DNA of 64,000 bases from Pseudomonas sp. FP2196 (GCF_030687715.1 NZ_CP117445.1:1794501-1858500), one strand, 5' to 3'; shown: positions 38,429 to 48,028, counted from the stretch's first letter. Program-made: numbers and translations. Notes: generated from the sequence alone by a model not told the origin.

Positions 38429-39664
38429 TCAGCCTAGATAACGTACGACCATGGCCCCTAAATTGATGTTGTCGCTGTCGCGGCTTAGGAGTATTCGCTT
38501 ATCGGGTTGCACTGCCACCGAAATCCACTGCATACCAGGCCCCTGGTAGTGAGTAACGTATCCCTTGCCTTCACCAAAGGTTGTGTCTAGTTCTCCCGTT
38601 GCCAGATAGCGGCAGGCGAGCATTTGCTCACGCGTTCTTTGCCCCGTGCCTCCCACAACGACCAGACCATCCTTGGGTTCCCCACTCAGATCGAACCAAC
38701 TGCAGCCGTCGGTTAATCCAAGATCAGTGACGATAGGCTTACCCTGATTGAATGCGAGATTTGGTTTACCGTCCGGGTTGTACGCGGCCATCATTCCCCT
38801 GCGCCCTTTACCCCAATCGTCGTTAGGAGCGGTGTCGACTTCACCGGCAACAAAAAAACTGCCGTCAGCACGTAGCATCAGGCTTCGTACGTTGGTCGGG
38901 TAATCCGATGGAAAGTAGACAGTTCCAGTGCCATCATCGCCGAAGCCTTCATGGGGCGTTCCATTGACATTCAGACGCACGATCACTCCTTTTCGAGAGG
39001 CCGCTGTCGCGCCTGCGACTGTGATGACTCCATTCTCAGCAACCGCAATCGAAGAGATGTTCAGTGCAAGATCTAACCAGCCTTTGCCGTTGAAAGTGGT
39101 ATCGAAATCCCCTTTCTGATCAAGTCTGAACAGTCGGTTGCTTTGACCGACGAGAATTTTTTCATCAGCGGTCAGTACTAACCTGGTTCTGGATCGCGAG
39201 TTGATGGAAGCCTCAGGTTTTGGCAATTGCGATTCGGACTGTGGCAGGAAGGGGACGTAAACCGTTCCATTGGCACCGAACTCGCGATCTCTTTCACCAT
39301 CAGCGAAAAATCTGGCAAGCGCAAACCGGTTCCCTTGGTCCTCATCATATTGATACCCGAAAAGCAGCGCCTTCCCGTCTTTATAAAGACAGGCGCCAGT
39401 TCCGGCGGCTTGTCCCAAACCTGTAAACGTACCTACGATCAAGCCGTTTTTGTTGAAGCCAGTATCGTTAGTGCCGTCCGCCAGTAATTGCGCCAAATGG
39501 AAACTGGCCTTGCCGTCTACAAAGGTTTGTCCCACGAGAAGGATTTTTCCATCAGCGCGTAAGCCTCCGATGCTCAAAGCCTGGCTTCCCTGAGCAAAAG
39601 AATCGGCGTACCCCTGGTTACCAAATGTTGTGTCAATGGGCAGTGCAGCGTTCGAAGGTGTCAT
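38429..39664 (-). CDS. Delta-60 repeat (beta-propeller-like) protein
   Basis: 411 residues built of about six to seven repeats of the delta-60 type: each has LRADGKILLVG-like, A-L-F-ADG or YLATGELDTTFG-like pieces (for example DTTFGNQGYAD, DTGFNKNGLI, DREFGANGTVY, DTTFNGKGWLDL, NLAFNQGKP, DTTFGEGKGYV). The repeats should fold as a propeller. There is no signal peptide or membrane helix, so export would need another route. Base use is somewhat less GC-biased than its neighbours. Pseudomonads often have several paralogues of unknown role. The ORF opens with MTPSNAALPIDTTFG, leaving little room for other starts. Confidence 0.85.
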   Translation of the reverse strand: MTPSNAALPIDTTFGNQGYADSFAQGSQALSIGGLRADGKILLVGQTFVDGKASFHLAQLLADGTNDTGFNKNGLIVGTFTGLGQAAGTGACLYKDGKALLFGYQYDEDQGNRFALARFFADGERDREFGANGTVYVPFLPQSESQLPKPEASINSRSRTRLVLTADEKILVGQSNRLFRLDQKGDFDTTFNGKGWLDLALNISSIAVAENGVITVAGATAASRKGVIVRLNVNGTPHEGFGDDGTGTVYFPSDYPTNVRSLMLRADGSFFVAGEVDTAPNDDWGKGRRGMMAAYNPDGKPNLAFNQGKPIVTDLGLTDGCSWFDLSGEPKDGLVVVGGTGQRTREQMLACRYLATGELDTTFGEGKGYVTHYQGPGMQWISVAVQPDKRILLSRDSDNINLGAMVVRYLG

Positions 39665-39898
39665 GATCGCGTCCTTGTCTGGATAGGCATGCCTGTCAGT
39701 GTTCCCGTGTCAGAAAACTACCTTATGCCTCGCCTCACCCTCGGTGCTACTGTCAGAGTTGACAGGTATCAGCCGTTGGAAACTAATAGCTGCGATCTAT
39801 TTTGAATAAATTTGGCCCATCACTGAGCGTGTCTTTTTGCGAGCCAATACGTCGAAACGAAGGGTTCCCTCCATCATTCTTCATGCTCAGGAAAACGA

Positions 39899-40636
39899 AT
39901 GTCGTTCATCCAAGCCAATTTGATCCACTTGCTCGCCGCGCTCTGGTTTGTTATCTGCTGGGGCGGTTACACCCGTTATGCCTCGTGGAAGGGTCGTGAT
40001 ACCGCGTGTCTGGCCAGCGTGCTGCATCTGTACCGCGAAGACTGGATGCGCCGTATGTTGCTGCGTGACAACCGCATCGCCGACGCCAGTGTGATTGGCA
40101 ATCTTGAACGCAACGCCTCGTTCTTCGCCTCAAGCACATTGATTATTCTCGCCGGCATTCTCACCGTGCTTGGCGCGTCAGAGCGGGCGGTCTCGTTGCT
40201 GGCGGACATCCCGATGGTGCAACAGGCGTCGCAGGGCATGTCGGAGATCAAGCTACTTTGTCTGGCGATGGTGTTCGTCTACGCGTTCTTCACCTTCAGT
40301 TGGTGCATGCGCCAGTACAACTTTGCGGCGGTGCTGGTCGGTTCGGCGCCGATGATCGGTGAGCGACATGTCTCCGAACAGGAGCGCAAGGCGTTCGCTG
40401 CGCGGGCGGCGCGGGTGATTTCGATGGCGGCCAACCAATTCAACTTCGGTTTGCGCTCCTATTACTTCGGCATGACCATGCTGGCGTGGTTCGTCAGCCC
40501 GTGGCTGTTCATGTTGATGAGCGCTGGCGTGGTATTGGTCTTGTACCGCCGCGAGTTTCATTCCGACGTTCTCGATGTAATGGTCTATACCCCTACAGAG
40601 GCGCCGATCCCTGAGGCGAACAAAGAGGCTGCTTGA
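39899..40636 (+). CDS. DUF599 inner membrane protein
   Basis: 245 residues with about four transmembrane helices (5-22, 75-95, 115-135, 190-220). Conserved DUF599 features include YREDWMRRMLLRDNRIADASVIGNLERNASFFASSTL. Function is unknown. It overlaps the next gene by one base, so the pair is one translation unit. Confidence 0.88.
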   Translation: MSFIQANLIHLLAALWFVICWGGYTRYASWKGRDTACLASVLHLYREDWMRRMLLRDNRIADASVIGNLERNASFFASSTLIILAGILTVLGASERAVSLLADIPMVQQASQGMSEIKLLCLAMVFVYAFFTFSWCMRQYNFAAVLVGSAPMIGERHVSEQERKAFAARAARVISMAANQFNFGLRSYYFGMTMLAWFVSPWLFMLMSAGVVLVLYRREFHSDVLDVMVYTPTEAPIPEANKEAA

Positions 40637-41037
40637 TGAGTATTCCGTTCTGGTGTGTGTTTATCAGTGCATTGTTGATTTACATCGCGCGCATGCCGGT
40701 CGGCAAGGCGATGAAAGAGCAGGGCGGTTACAACAACCACCTGCCGCGCCAGCAGCAGGCGCAACTGACCGGTTATGGCGCAAGGGCGCTGGCGGCCCAC
40801 CAGAACAGCATCGAAGCGTTCATCCTGTTTGCCGTGGGTGTACTGATGGCGCACACCACGCAAACCCAAGGGTGGTTGATTGATGCCTTGGCGATTATTT
40901 TCGTGATCGCACGGATTATCTACTTGTGGTTTTACCTGGCGGATCTACCCAAGCTGCGCAGCTTGGTCTGGCTGGTCGGCTTAGTGTGTTCGTTGTTGCT
41001 GATGATTAGTCCGACTTTTAGAACCGTGTTGCTCTAA
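40636..41037 (+). CDS. MAPEG family membrane protein
   Basis: 133 residues, four helices, as in MAPEG proteins (membrane-associated eicosanoid and glutathione metabolism). AARALAAHQNSIEAFILFAVGV-like block (residues 50-75) and the FVIARIIYLWFYLADLPKLRS block are family hallmarks. Bacterial members have no settled role. It starts at 40636, overlapping the DUF599 stop. Confidence 0.9.
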   Translation: MSIPFWCVFISALLIYIARMPVGKAMKEQGGYNNHLPRQQQAQLTGYGARALAAHQNSIEAFILFAVGVLMAHTTQTQGWLIDALAIIFVIARIIYLWFYLADLPKLRSLVWLVGLVCSLLLMISPTFRTVLL

Positions 41038-41068
41038 GTAGGCAGTAGCGATAAATCACAGGCAAAAG

Positions 41069-41097
41069 AAAACCCGCACTTGGCGGGTTTTCTTTTT
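41069..41097. terminator. Bidirectional terminator
   Basis: AAAACCCGC (41069-41077) and GCGGGTTTT (41083-41091) followed by CTTTTTC. Lies between the MAPEG gene and the convergent small lipoprotein gene. Confidence 0.9.
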
Positions 41098-41113
41098 CAC
41101 ACCGAAAATCTGA

Positions 41114-41350
41114 TTATTGCTTCTTGGCGGCTTCTTCTTGTGCAGCAGCGTTCGATTCGGCCTGAGCTTTGGCAGCTTCGGCGTTTTCTTTCGCAGCGTC
41201 GTTCACTTTATCCTGAGCTTTGTTCATGTCCTGCTGAGCTTGTTCAGCATGTTGGTTGGCATCTTGAGCTTTGTCCTCGGATTTTTTATCGCAGGCAGCG
41301 AGACCGAGGGAAGCGGTCAACATCAAGGCAATAGCAAAAGTCTTACGCAT
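41114..41350 (-). CDS. Small Ala/Gln/Lys-rich lipoprotein
   Basis: 78 residues. A signal peptide ends in a lipobox (SLGLAAC, Cys20), followed by DKKSEDKA and a polar helix rich in A, Q, K and N with heptad-like spacing (AEQAQQDMNKAQDKVNDAAK), probably a coiled coil. Asp after the Cys would favour retention at the inner membrane if the E. coli rule applies. It resembles no named murein lipoprotein; homologues are annotated as hypothetical lipoproteins. The start at 41350 was chosen by the signal peptide and an upstream GGAGAAAC. Confidence 0.82.
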   Translation of the reverse strand: MRKTFAIALMLTASLGLAACDKKSEDKAQDANQHAEQAQQDMNKAQDKVNDAAKENAEAAKAQAESNAAAQEEAAKKQ

Positions 41351-41508
41351 GGGGTGTTTCTCCTTATGGAAAATAACTACTGGCCTTAAGAACTCGGCGC
41401 TGAGGGTTAAGTTCCTCATTTCTTTCAGATATATAAGTTTGTTTTTCAGTGGAACTTTTGCGGTATTTCTTACTACTGGCAAATGGCTCTAACGAGAGTA
41501 ATTATCAA

Positions 41509-41985
41509 ATGGCTGAAAACCCCGTTTTTGAGCGTGCGACACGATTTCTTTCGGCGTTGCGCCACTGTCAGGTGCTCGGTTTGAGTGTGCATAGCGCCTC
41601 CAGCGAAGGGCTGACGGTGATCCTGCCGTACAGCGAAAAAATAGTCGGTAATCCGCAGACCGGAGTGATTCACGGCGGGGCGATCACGTCGTTGATGGAC
41701 ACCGCGTGCGGTATGTCCACTCTCTGTGTGTTGCCGGAATTCGAAGTCTGCCCGACCCTCGACCTGCGCATCGACTACATGCACGCCGCCGAGCCGAACA
41801 AAGATGTCTACGGCTTCGCCCAGTGCTACCGGGTGACCACCGATGTGATCTTCGCCCGTGGTTTTGCTTATCAAGACGATCCCCAGCAGCCGATCGCCCA
41901 TGTTGTCGGCACCTTCATGCGCATGGGTAAAAACATCAAGGGCACCAAAGGCTTCGGCGGTGTAATCAAGGGAGAGAGCCAATGA
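41509..41985 (+). CDS. PaaI-type hotdog thioesterase
   Basis: 158 residues, one hotdog domain. The catalytic block GNPQTGVIHGGAITSLMDTACGMS has Asp64, the usual nucleophile or base in PaaI-type acyl-CoA thioesterases. CPTLDLRIDYMHAAEPNKDVYGFAQ and IAHVVGTFMRMG are further family parts. The start at 41509 (MAENPVF) excludes an upstream stretch without features. Overlaps the next thioesterase by 4 bp (ATGA). Confidence 0.88.
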   Translation: MAENPVFERATRFLSALRHCQVLGLSVHSASSEGLTVILPYSEKIVGNPQTGVIHGGAITSLMDTACGMSTLCVLPEFEVCPTLDLRIDYMHAAEPNKDVYGFAQCYRVTTDVIFARGFAYQDDPQQPIAHVVGTFMRMGKNIKGTKGFGGVIKGESQ

Positions 41986-42434
41986 GCGACGACTTCGAGG
42001 GCCAGTTGCAACAGGCCCACGCGCAGGGTGATTACGCGCCGCTGCTGAAATTGATTCCCTACGCCGGGCTGATCGGCATCGAATGCTCGCGGGTGGGTGA
42101 CGAGTTGCTGTTCAAGCTCCCGGCGAACAAGGACAACATTGGTAACCCTTTATTGCCGGCGATTCACGGCGGCGTGATTGCCGGGTTCATGGAGCTGGCC
42201 GCTGCACTGCATTTGTTGATTTTCACCGGTGCGCCGGGTGTGCCGAAGATCATCGACTTTTCCCTGGATTACCTGCGTGCCGGGCAGTTTCGCGACACCT
42301 GGGCCAAATGTCAGGTCTGCCGCCAGGGCCGGCGCGTGGCGAACGTCGCGGTCACCGCGTGGCAAAGCACCGAAAGCGAGCCGATTGCCACGGCGCGTGC
42401 GCACTTCAAAATCGATGAGCCCTTGAAATCCTGA
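41982..42434 (+). CDS. Hotdog thioesterase paralogue with Glu at the catalytic position
   Basis: 150 residues, same fold as its upstream neighbour. The matching block reads GNPLLPAIHGGVIAGFMELAAALH, with Glu71 where the neighbour has Asp64. The rest (KIIDFSLDYLRAGQFRDTWAKC, RRVANVAVTAWQ) is typical. Co-translated with the first gene; the two may form mixed or separate multimers. The substrate is unknown. Confidence 0.85.
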   Translation: MSDDFEGQLQQAHAQGDYAPLLKLIPYAGLIGIECSRVGDELLFKLPANKDNIGNPLLPAIHGGVIAGFMELAAALHLLIFTGAPGVPKIIDFSLDYLRAGQFRDTWAKCQVCRQGRRVANVAVTAWQSTESEPIATARAHFKIDEPLKS

Positions 42435-42515
42435 ACGGCGCCCCAAACTCAGATGACAACCCGCCGCAGACCATTCGGGTCGCGGTCAATGCCATCTGAT
42501 TGGAGTTTGATGACC

Positions 42516-44420
42516 ATGAGTGTGGAAACTCAAAAGGAAACCCTGGGCTTCCAGACCGAGGTAAAGCAGCTGCTGCACCTCATGATCCATTCGCTGTATT
42601 CCAACAAGGAAATCTTCCTTCGCGAATTGATCTCGAACGCCTCTGACGCTGTAGACAAGCTGCGCTTCGAAGCTCTGGCCAAGCCAGATTTGCTCGAAGG
42701 TGGCGCCGATCTGAAAATCCGTGTGAGCTTCGACAAGGACGCCAAGACCGTCACCCTCGAAGACAACGGTATCGGCATGAACCGTGACGATGTGATCACC
42801 CACTTGGGGACCATCGCCAAATCGGGCACCGCCGATTTCATGAAAAACCTGTCCGGCGATCAGAAGAAGGATTCGCACCTGATCGGTCAGTTCGGCGTAG
42901 GTTTCTACTCGGCCTTCATCGTTGCCGACCAGGTTGACGTTTACAGCCGTCGCGCCGGCACTCCTGCCAGCGAAGGCGTGCACTGGTCGTCGAAAGGCGA
43001 GGGCGAATTCGAAGTCGCCACGATCGAAAAACCTGAGCGCGGTACTCGCATCGTCCTGCACCTGAAAGCGGCGGAAGACGAGTTCGCCGATGGCTGGCGC
43101 CTGCGCAATATCATCAAAAAGTATTCCGACCATATCGCCCTGCCGATCGAGCTGCCGAAAGAAGTCACCGCAGCCGAAGGTGAAGAGCAGCCTGCGCAGG
43201 AATGGGAAACCGTCAACCGCGCCAGTGCCTTGTGGACCCGTCCGCGCACTGAAGTGAAGGACGAGGAATACCAGGAATTCTACAAACACATTGCTCACGA
43301 CTTTGAGAACCCGCTGGCCTGGAGCCACAACAAAGTCGAAGGCAAGCTCGAATACAGCTCGCTGCTGTACGTGCCGGCCCGCGCACCGTTCGACCTGTAC
43401 CAGCGTGAAGCGCCGAAAGGCCTGAAGCTGTACGTGCAGCGCGTGTTCGTCATGGATCAGGCCGAGTCGTTCCTGCCGCTGTACCTGCGCTTCATCAAAG
43501 GCGTGGTCGATTCCAACGACCTGTCGCTGAACGTGTCGCGGGAAATCCTGCAAAAAGACCCGATCATCGACTCTATGAAGTCGGCGCTGACCAAGCGTGT
43601 ACTCGACATGCTGGAAAAACTGGCGAAGAACGAGCCTGAACAATACAAAGGCTTCTGGAAGAACTTCGGTCAGGTCATGAAAGAAGGCCCGGCTGAAGAC
43701 TTCGCCAACAAGGAAAAAATCGCCGGTCTGCTGCGTTTCGCATCGACCAATGGCGACGACGGCGAGCAGATCGTTGGTCTGGCCGACTACCTGGCACGCG
43801 CCAAGGAAGGTCAGGACAAGATCTACTACCTCACCGGCGAAACCTACGCGCAGGTCAAGAACAGTCCGCACCTGGAAGTCTTCCGCAAGAAAGGCATCGA
43901 GGTGCTGCTGCTGACCGACCGCATCGACGAGTGGCTGATGAGCTACCTCAGCGACTTCGACGGCAAGAGCTTCGTCGACGTGGCACGCGGTGACCTCGAT
44001 CTGGGCAACCTGGACTCGGAAGAGGACAAGAAAGCCGCGGAAGAAGTTGCCAAGTCCAAAGAAGGTCTGGTCGAGCGTCTGAAAACTGCGCTGGGCGATT
44101 CCGTGGCTGAAGTCCGCGTCTCTCATCGTCTGACCGATTCGCCAGCCATCCTGGCCATCGGCGAGCAGGATCTGGGTCTGCAAATGCGTCAGATCCTCGA
44201 AGCGAGCGGGCAGAAAGTGCCGGATTCGAAGCCGATCTTCGAGTTCAACCCGGCTCACCCGCTGATCGAGAAGCTCGACGGCGAGCGGAGCGAAGAGCGT
44301 TTCGGCGACCTGTCCCACATCCTCTTCGACCAGGCAGCGTTGGCTGCTGGTGACAGCTTGAAGGATCCGGCCGCTTACGTGCGCCGTCTGAACAAGCTGC
44401 TGGTTGAACTGTCGGTTTAA
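42516..44420 (+). CDS. htpG: Molecular chaperone HtpG (Hsp90)
   Basis: 634 residues from [19 protein letters not shown], the start used in pseudomonads. An ATG six bases upstream (42510) lies closer to the GGAG at 42502, so the true start could be there. N-terminal ATPase motifs [28 protein letters not shown] and [16 protein letters not shown]; middle domain with [21 protein letters not shown]-terminal dimer domain. ATP-driven folding of client proteins. Single gene with its own terminator. Confidence 0.97.
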   Translation: MSVETQKETLGFQTEVKQLLHLMIHSLYSNKEIFLRELISNASDAVDKLRFEALAKPDLLEGGADLKIRVSFDKDAKTVTLEDNGIGMNRDDVITHLGTIAKSGTADFMKNLSGDQKKDSHLIGQFGVGFYSAFIVADQVDVYSRRAGTPASEGVHWSSKGEGEFEVATIEKPERGTRIVLHLKAAEDEFADGWRLRNIIKKYSDHIALPIELPKEVTAAEGEEQPAQEWETVNRASALWTRPRTEVKDEEYQEFYKHIAHDFENPLAWSHNKVEGKLEYSSLLYVPARAPFDLYQREAPKGLKLYVQRVFVMDQAESFLPLYLRFIKGVVDSNDLSLNVSREILQKDPIIDSMKSALTKRVLDMLEKLAKNEPEQYKGFWKNFGQVMKEGPAEDFANKEKIAGLLRFASTNGDDGEQIVGLADYLARAKEGQDKIYYLTGETYAQVKNSPHLEVFRKKGIEVLLLTDRIDEWLMSYLSDFDGKSFVDVARGDLDLGNLDSEEDKKAAEEVAKSKEGLVERLKTALGDSVAEVRVSHRLTDSPAILAIGEQDLGLQMRQILEASGQKVPDSKPIFEFNPAHPLIEKLDGERSEERFGDLSHILFDQAALAAGDSLKDPAAYVRRLNKLLVELSV

Positions 44421-44431
44421 TCACGTTGTAG

Positions 44432-44456
44432 AAAAACCCGCTTCGGCGGGTTTTTT
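44432..44456 (+). terminator. Terminator after htpG
   Basis: AAAAACCCGC, loop TTCG, GCGGGTTTTT, then T. It begins 12 bp after the stop. Confidence 0.93.
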
Positions 44457-44488
44457 CATTCTGGTGTTTAACCAATAAGGAGTCAGAA

Positions 44489-45217
44489 ATGAGCCAAGTC
44501 ACTGTGCGTTCCGTGGTCTATCAGATTGATGGCCAACCTTATGAAGGTCGTTTGGCGTTCGACGCCGAGCACAAGGGCGCGCGTCCGGGTTTGCTGATGG
44601 CGCCGAACTGGATGGGTGTCAGCGCTGGCGCCGAAGAGATCGCAAAGTCGGTGGCCGCCAAGGGCTACGTAGTATTGATCGCCGACGTCTACGGCCAGGC
44701 CGTACGTCCGCAAAACGCGGATCAGGCCGGTGCGGCGATGATGCCGTTGAAGGATGATCGTGCACTGTTGCGCAAGCGCATGCAGGCAGCATTCGAACAG
44801 TTGCAGAAGCAGGGGGAGGCGGCGGTCGATCTCTCGAAACTGGCGGTCTTCGGTTTCTGCTTCGGCGGTTGCTGTGCGCTGGATCTGGCGCGTACTGGTG
44901 CGCCGGTGAAGGCGGCGGTTTCGTTCCACGGTACGTTGGACTCGCCGAATCCGGCGGATGCCAAAAACATCAAAGGCTCGGTGCTGGTGCTGCATGGCGC
45001 GTCCGATCCATTGGTGCCGAAGGAGCAATTGCCGGCTTTCGAAGACGAAATGAATGCGGCGAACGTGGATTGGCAACTGCTGAGCTACGGCGGTGCGGTG
45101 CACTCGTTTACTGATCCGCACGCCAATGTGCCGGGCAAGATGATGTACGACGCGAAGACCGCTGCGCGGGCATTCAAGTCGATGCATGACTTGCTGGATG
45201 AAGTGTTCAAGGGCTGA
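44489..45217 (+). CDS. Dienelactone hydrolase family protein
   Basis: 242 residues. Alpha/beta hydrolase with a Cys nucleophile: FGFCFGGCCALDLA has Cys124, HGASDPLVPKEQ has Asp173, and GGAVHSFTDPHAN has His205. In this family the triad Cys-Asp-His opens lactones; many members are general carboxymethylenebutenolidase-like enzymes without known substrate. No aromatic catabolism genes are nearby, so a specific role cannot be given. AAGGAGTC precedes the ATG. Confidence 0.9.
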   Translation: MSQVTVRSVVYQIDGQPYEGRLAFDAEHKGARPGLLMAPNWMGVSAGAEEIAKSVAAKGYVVLIADVYGQAVRPQNADQAGAAMMPLKDDRALLRKRMQAAFEQLQKQGEAAVDLSKLAVFGFCFGGCCALDLARTGAPVKAAVSFHGTLDSPNPADAKNIKGSVLVLHGASDPLVPKEQLPAFEDEMNAANVDWQLLSYGGAVHSFTDPHANVPGKMMYDAKTAARAFKSMHDLLDEVFKG

Positions 45218-45258
45218 TTGAGCCTGGCGCCCACTGTGTCGGTGTCTGGCCGGGCCCC

Positions 45259-45347
45259 ATCGCTGGCAAGCCAGCTCCCACAGGATTTTGTGTCGAACGC
45301 ATATTTCGCGAACGACTCGAAAACTGTGGGAGCTGGCTTGCCAGCGA
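45259..45347. repeat. REPIN, ATCGCTGGCAAGCCAGCTCCCAC type
   Basis: Arms 45259-45281 and 45326-45347, inverted and nearly identical to the elements flanking the RAYT. Lies between the convergent dienelactone hydrolase and pirin genes. Confidence 0.92.
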
Positions 45348-45372
45348 AGACTGACTCGCAGGCGACACAGCA

Positions 45373-46236
45373 CTAAGGCAATTCAATCCGCTCAACTTCC
45401 CCCGGCACCGTCGGCCATTCCCCGGCCGCCCATTTGCGCCGCGCCTCATCAATCGCCACCGGATCGCTCGCGACAAAATTCCAGTTGATCCGCCGAGGCC
45501 CATCCAGTGGGGCGCCGCCGAACACAACGGCGTGAACATCGCTCTCGGCAAACAAACTCATCTCTTCCCCGGCTGGCAACACCACCAACGCATGCGGCTC
45601 GACCGCTTCGCCATTCAACTGCGCCTCACCGCTCAGTACATACAACGCACGCTCTTCATGCTCGGTCGGTATCAGCAGCGTGGTCGCTGTCTGCATCTTC
45701 ACTTCGGCGTACAACGTAGGAGAAAGCACCGGCACCGGCGATTCCAGGCAAAAGCCTGAGCCGGCAATCATCCGAATCTGTACACCGAGGTTATCGCTGA
45801 CCGGCAAGGTCGCCGCCGGGTGATGGCTGTAATGGCCGGGGCCTTGTTCGTGATCCTTGGGCGAAGCCAGCCAGATCTGCAAGCCGTGCATCGTGAAGCT
45901 TTGATCCCATAGCGGTTCGGGCGTGCGTTCAACATGAGCAATCGCGCTGCCGGCGGTCATCCAGCTGACATCACCGGCGCTGACCACTTGATCGGAGCCG
46001 AGGCTGTCCTTGTGCAGGAGTTGGCCTTCGAACAAATAGGTGAGGGTCGACAGACCGATGTGCGGATGCTGTCGGATGTTCATGCCTTTGCCCGTCGGAT
46101 AAACCGTCTCAAGCATGTGATCAAAAAAAACGAAAGGCCCGACGCTGCGGCATTTGGCTGACGGCAGCGGACGTAAAATCGGCTGGCCTTCGACGTCTTC
46201 GGCGCGCGGGCGGATGATCAGAGGTTGAGTGTCCAT
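45373..46236 (-). CDS. Pirin family protein
   Basis: 287 residues, bicupin. The N-terminal cupin has the metal-ligand blocks QHPHIGLSTLTYLFEGQLLHKDSLG and WMTAGSAIAHVERTPE; the second cupin is shorter. FFDHMLETVYP and MHGLQIWLASP are typical. Bacterial pirins include quercetinases and regulators of pyruvate metabolism; the role here is not fixed. The start at 46236 (MDTQPLII) matches the family. Confidence 0.93.
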   Translation of the reverse strand: MDTQPLIIRPRAEDVEGQPILRPLPSAKCRSVGPFVFFDHMLETVYPTGKGMNIRQHPHIGLSTLTYLFEGQLLHKDSLGSDQVVSAGDVSWMTAGSAIAHVERTPEPLWDQSFTMHGLQIWLASPKDHEQGPGHYSHHPAATLPVSDNLGVQIRMIAGSGFCLESPVPVLSPTLYAEVKMQTATTLLIPTEHEERALYVLSGEAQLNGEAVEPHALVVLPAGEEMSLFAESDVHAVVFGGAPLDGPRRINWNFVASDPVAIDEARRKWAAGEWPTVPGEVERIELP

Positions 46237-46297
46237 GGTGCATTCCAGGCTGGGCGGGTGATGCCAGAAGCATAACCCGCCGCTGGCACCGGGATGG

Positions 46298-46714
46298 TTA
46301 TTGGCTGTCAAAGCCTTGTGGCGCGTGGGTTTCGATGCTGACTTCGCTGGTGGTCATCAGCTTGTGAATGGGGCAACGGTCGGCGACGCGCAGCAATTCC
46401 TCACGCTGGGCGTCGGTGAGCACGCCTTTGAGAGTGAGGGTGACGTGCAGGGCGTATTTGCCTTTCTGCTCCTGGCTGTTGTCGCGTTTCACTTCAACAC
46501 CCACGCCGGTCAGCGGGATGTCTTTTTTCTTCGCGTACATCTTCAGGGTCAGGGCCTTGCATGCACCTAGCGCCGCGTCGAAGTAATCGTGCGGCTCTGG
46601 CGCGGTGCCTTCGCCGCCGGCTGCAACCGGCACATCGGCAAATAGTTCGTGGTCATCGATTTGTACGGTGTGACGAAAACCTTCAGCGGAGACGGTATTG
46701 ACGGTAACGGTCAT
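46298..46714 (-). CDS. OsmC family protein
   Basis: 138 residues. The two redox Cys lie in GACKALTLKMYAKKKDIPL and VADRCPIHKLM, spaced as in OsmC/Ohr hydroperoxide reductases. PEPHDYFDAALGAC-like block (residues 46-60) precedes the first Cys. The subgroup (YhfA-like or OsmC-like) is not certain. Likely detoxifies organic peroxides with thiol reductants. Start MTVTVNTVSAEGF at 46714 with GTGAGGTTCCC upstream. Confidence 0.9.
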   Translation of the reverse strand: MTVTVNTVSAEGFRHTVQIDDHELFADVPVAAGGEGTAPEPHDYFDAALGACKALTLKMYAKKKDIPLTGVGVEVKRDNSQEQKGKYALHVTLTLKGVLTDAQREELLRVADRCPIHKLMTTSEVSIETHAPQGFDSQ

Positions 46715-46866
46715 GGGAACCTCACGGGCAGTAGGAAAAGTCGTTCGATCAAAAAAGACCTTGCAGTTATAGAGCATTCCCACCGGGACGCGTTCCACTT
46801 TCCTGCGGGATGAACCCTTGTTGTCGGGGCGCGGTCTAGGCTATGCCTACCTGTCGGAGATTACTT

Positions 46867-47898
46867 GTGTCCCTGTATCGTTTGAGTCTCGCCTGCCTTC
46901 TGGTGTTTGCCGGCACCGCCAGCGCCCGTGAATACACCTACAGCGACGCGCACTTGCACTACGTGGATTTTTTCCAGGAAACCGCCGGCATGGCGAAACT
47001 GCTGACGGCGATGAAAGAAAATTCCATCGAGCACGTGATGATTTCCGGGATACCCGTTGCGAAGAAGTGGCACGAGGACGAGCCCAAGCGTCCGCGCTAT
47101 TACGCCGGCGATGACGCCGATGCTTATTGGTACAGCGCCACCGATGTGATCGTCGCCGATGCGGTTCAAAAACTGACGCCTGAGCAGCGTCCGTACTTTC
47201 ATCCGTTTCTCTCCGGCTTCAACCCCAACGACAAAAACTCTGCCGCGCACATTCAACGCATGCTCGACCTGTACCCGGGGCTGTGGCAGGGCATTGGCGA
47301 AGTGTTTACCCGCCATGATGACCTCACTGCGCTGACCTCTGGTGATACGCCGCGCGCCAATAACGAGGCGATGACCAAGATCTATCATCTGGCGGCGGAA
47401 AATGATCTGCCGGTGATGCTGCATTCCAACATCACTTCCAAGCGTGAGAAAAATCCGTTGTACCTGAAGGAAGTCGAAGAGCCGCTGCGTAATCACCCGC
47501 ACACACGGTTCATCTGGGCCCACGCGGGCACCAGCGCGGAAATCCATCGGCATCAAACGCAGCTGGATTTTCTCCTGCCGACCCTCACGCGCATGCTTGA
47601 GGCGTATCCGAATCTGTTTATCGACTTGTCGTGGAGCATGCTCACCCCCTATCTGCTGGACGAGCAGGGTCAGCCGCGTCCGGAATGGCTGGCGCTGGTT
47701 AGGCGTCACCCTGAGCGCTTCATGATCGGTTCCGATGTTGTCGGGCGGTTCAACAAGCTCGGCCGGGAAATGCACAGCTTTAAGCCCTTTCTTGATGCGT
47801 TGCCGGAAGACGTCGCGCGGAAAGTAGCGAAAGATAACTTCCTGGCGATCTTGCCGCGAACGGAGCTTAAGTCCGACAAAACAACGCTGAATCGTTAA
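46867..47898 (+). CDS. Exported amidohydrolase (amidohydrolase-2 type)
   Basis: About 343 residues. From the GTG at 46867, with GGAGA six bases upstream, the protein opens with a clean signal peptide (MSLYRLSLACLLVFAGTASA before REYT); the ATG at 46843 would add eight residues. Metal-site blocks of the barrel: DAHLHYVDF, GEVFTRHDD, MLHSNITS, WAHAGTSAEIHRH and IGSDVVGRFN. Family members hydrolyse or decarboxylate small cyclic or aromatic acids; most are cytoplasmic, so the signal peptide is notable. Substrate unknown. Confidence 0.82.
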   Translation: MSLYRLSLACLLVFAGTASAREYTYSDAHLHYVDFFQETAGMAKLLTAMKENSIEHVMISGIPVAKKWHEDEPKRPRYYAGDDADAYWYSATDVIVADAVQKLTPEQRPYFHPFLSGFNPNDKNSAAHIQRMLDLYPGLWQGIGEVFTRHDDLTALTSGDTPRANNEAMTKIYHLAAENDLPVMLHSNITSKREKNPLYLKEVEEPLRNHPHTRFIWAHAGTSAEIHRHQTQLDFLLPTLTRMLEAYPNLFIDLSWSMLTPYLLDEQGQPRPEWLALVRRHPERFMIGSDVVGRFNKLGREMHSFKPFLDALPEDVARKVAKDNFLAILPRTELKSDKTTLNR

Positions 47899-48028
47899 TG
47901 CCGAGTGTTCGAAGTATTAAGGCCTTTTGATATCACCTTTTGGTCTTACGCAAATTTCAGCCGGGCCGATACCTTCTAAAGCAACCAGCTGCAGGGTTGA
48001 TGCAGCGCTTTTGGAAGGAACCAGCGCA

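Noticed and set aside
42486..44318. 610-codon frame antisense to htpG
   Set aside because: Antisense shadow without protein motifs.
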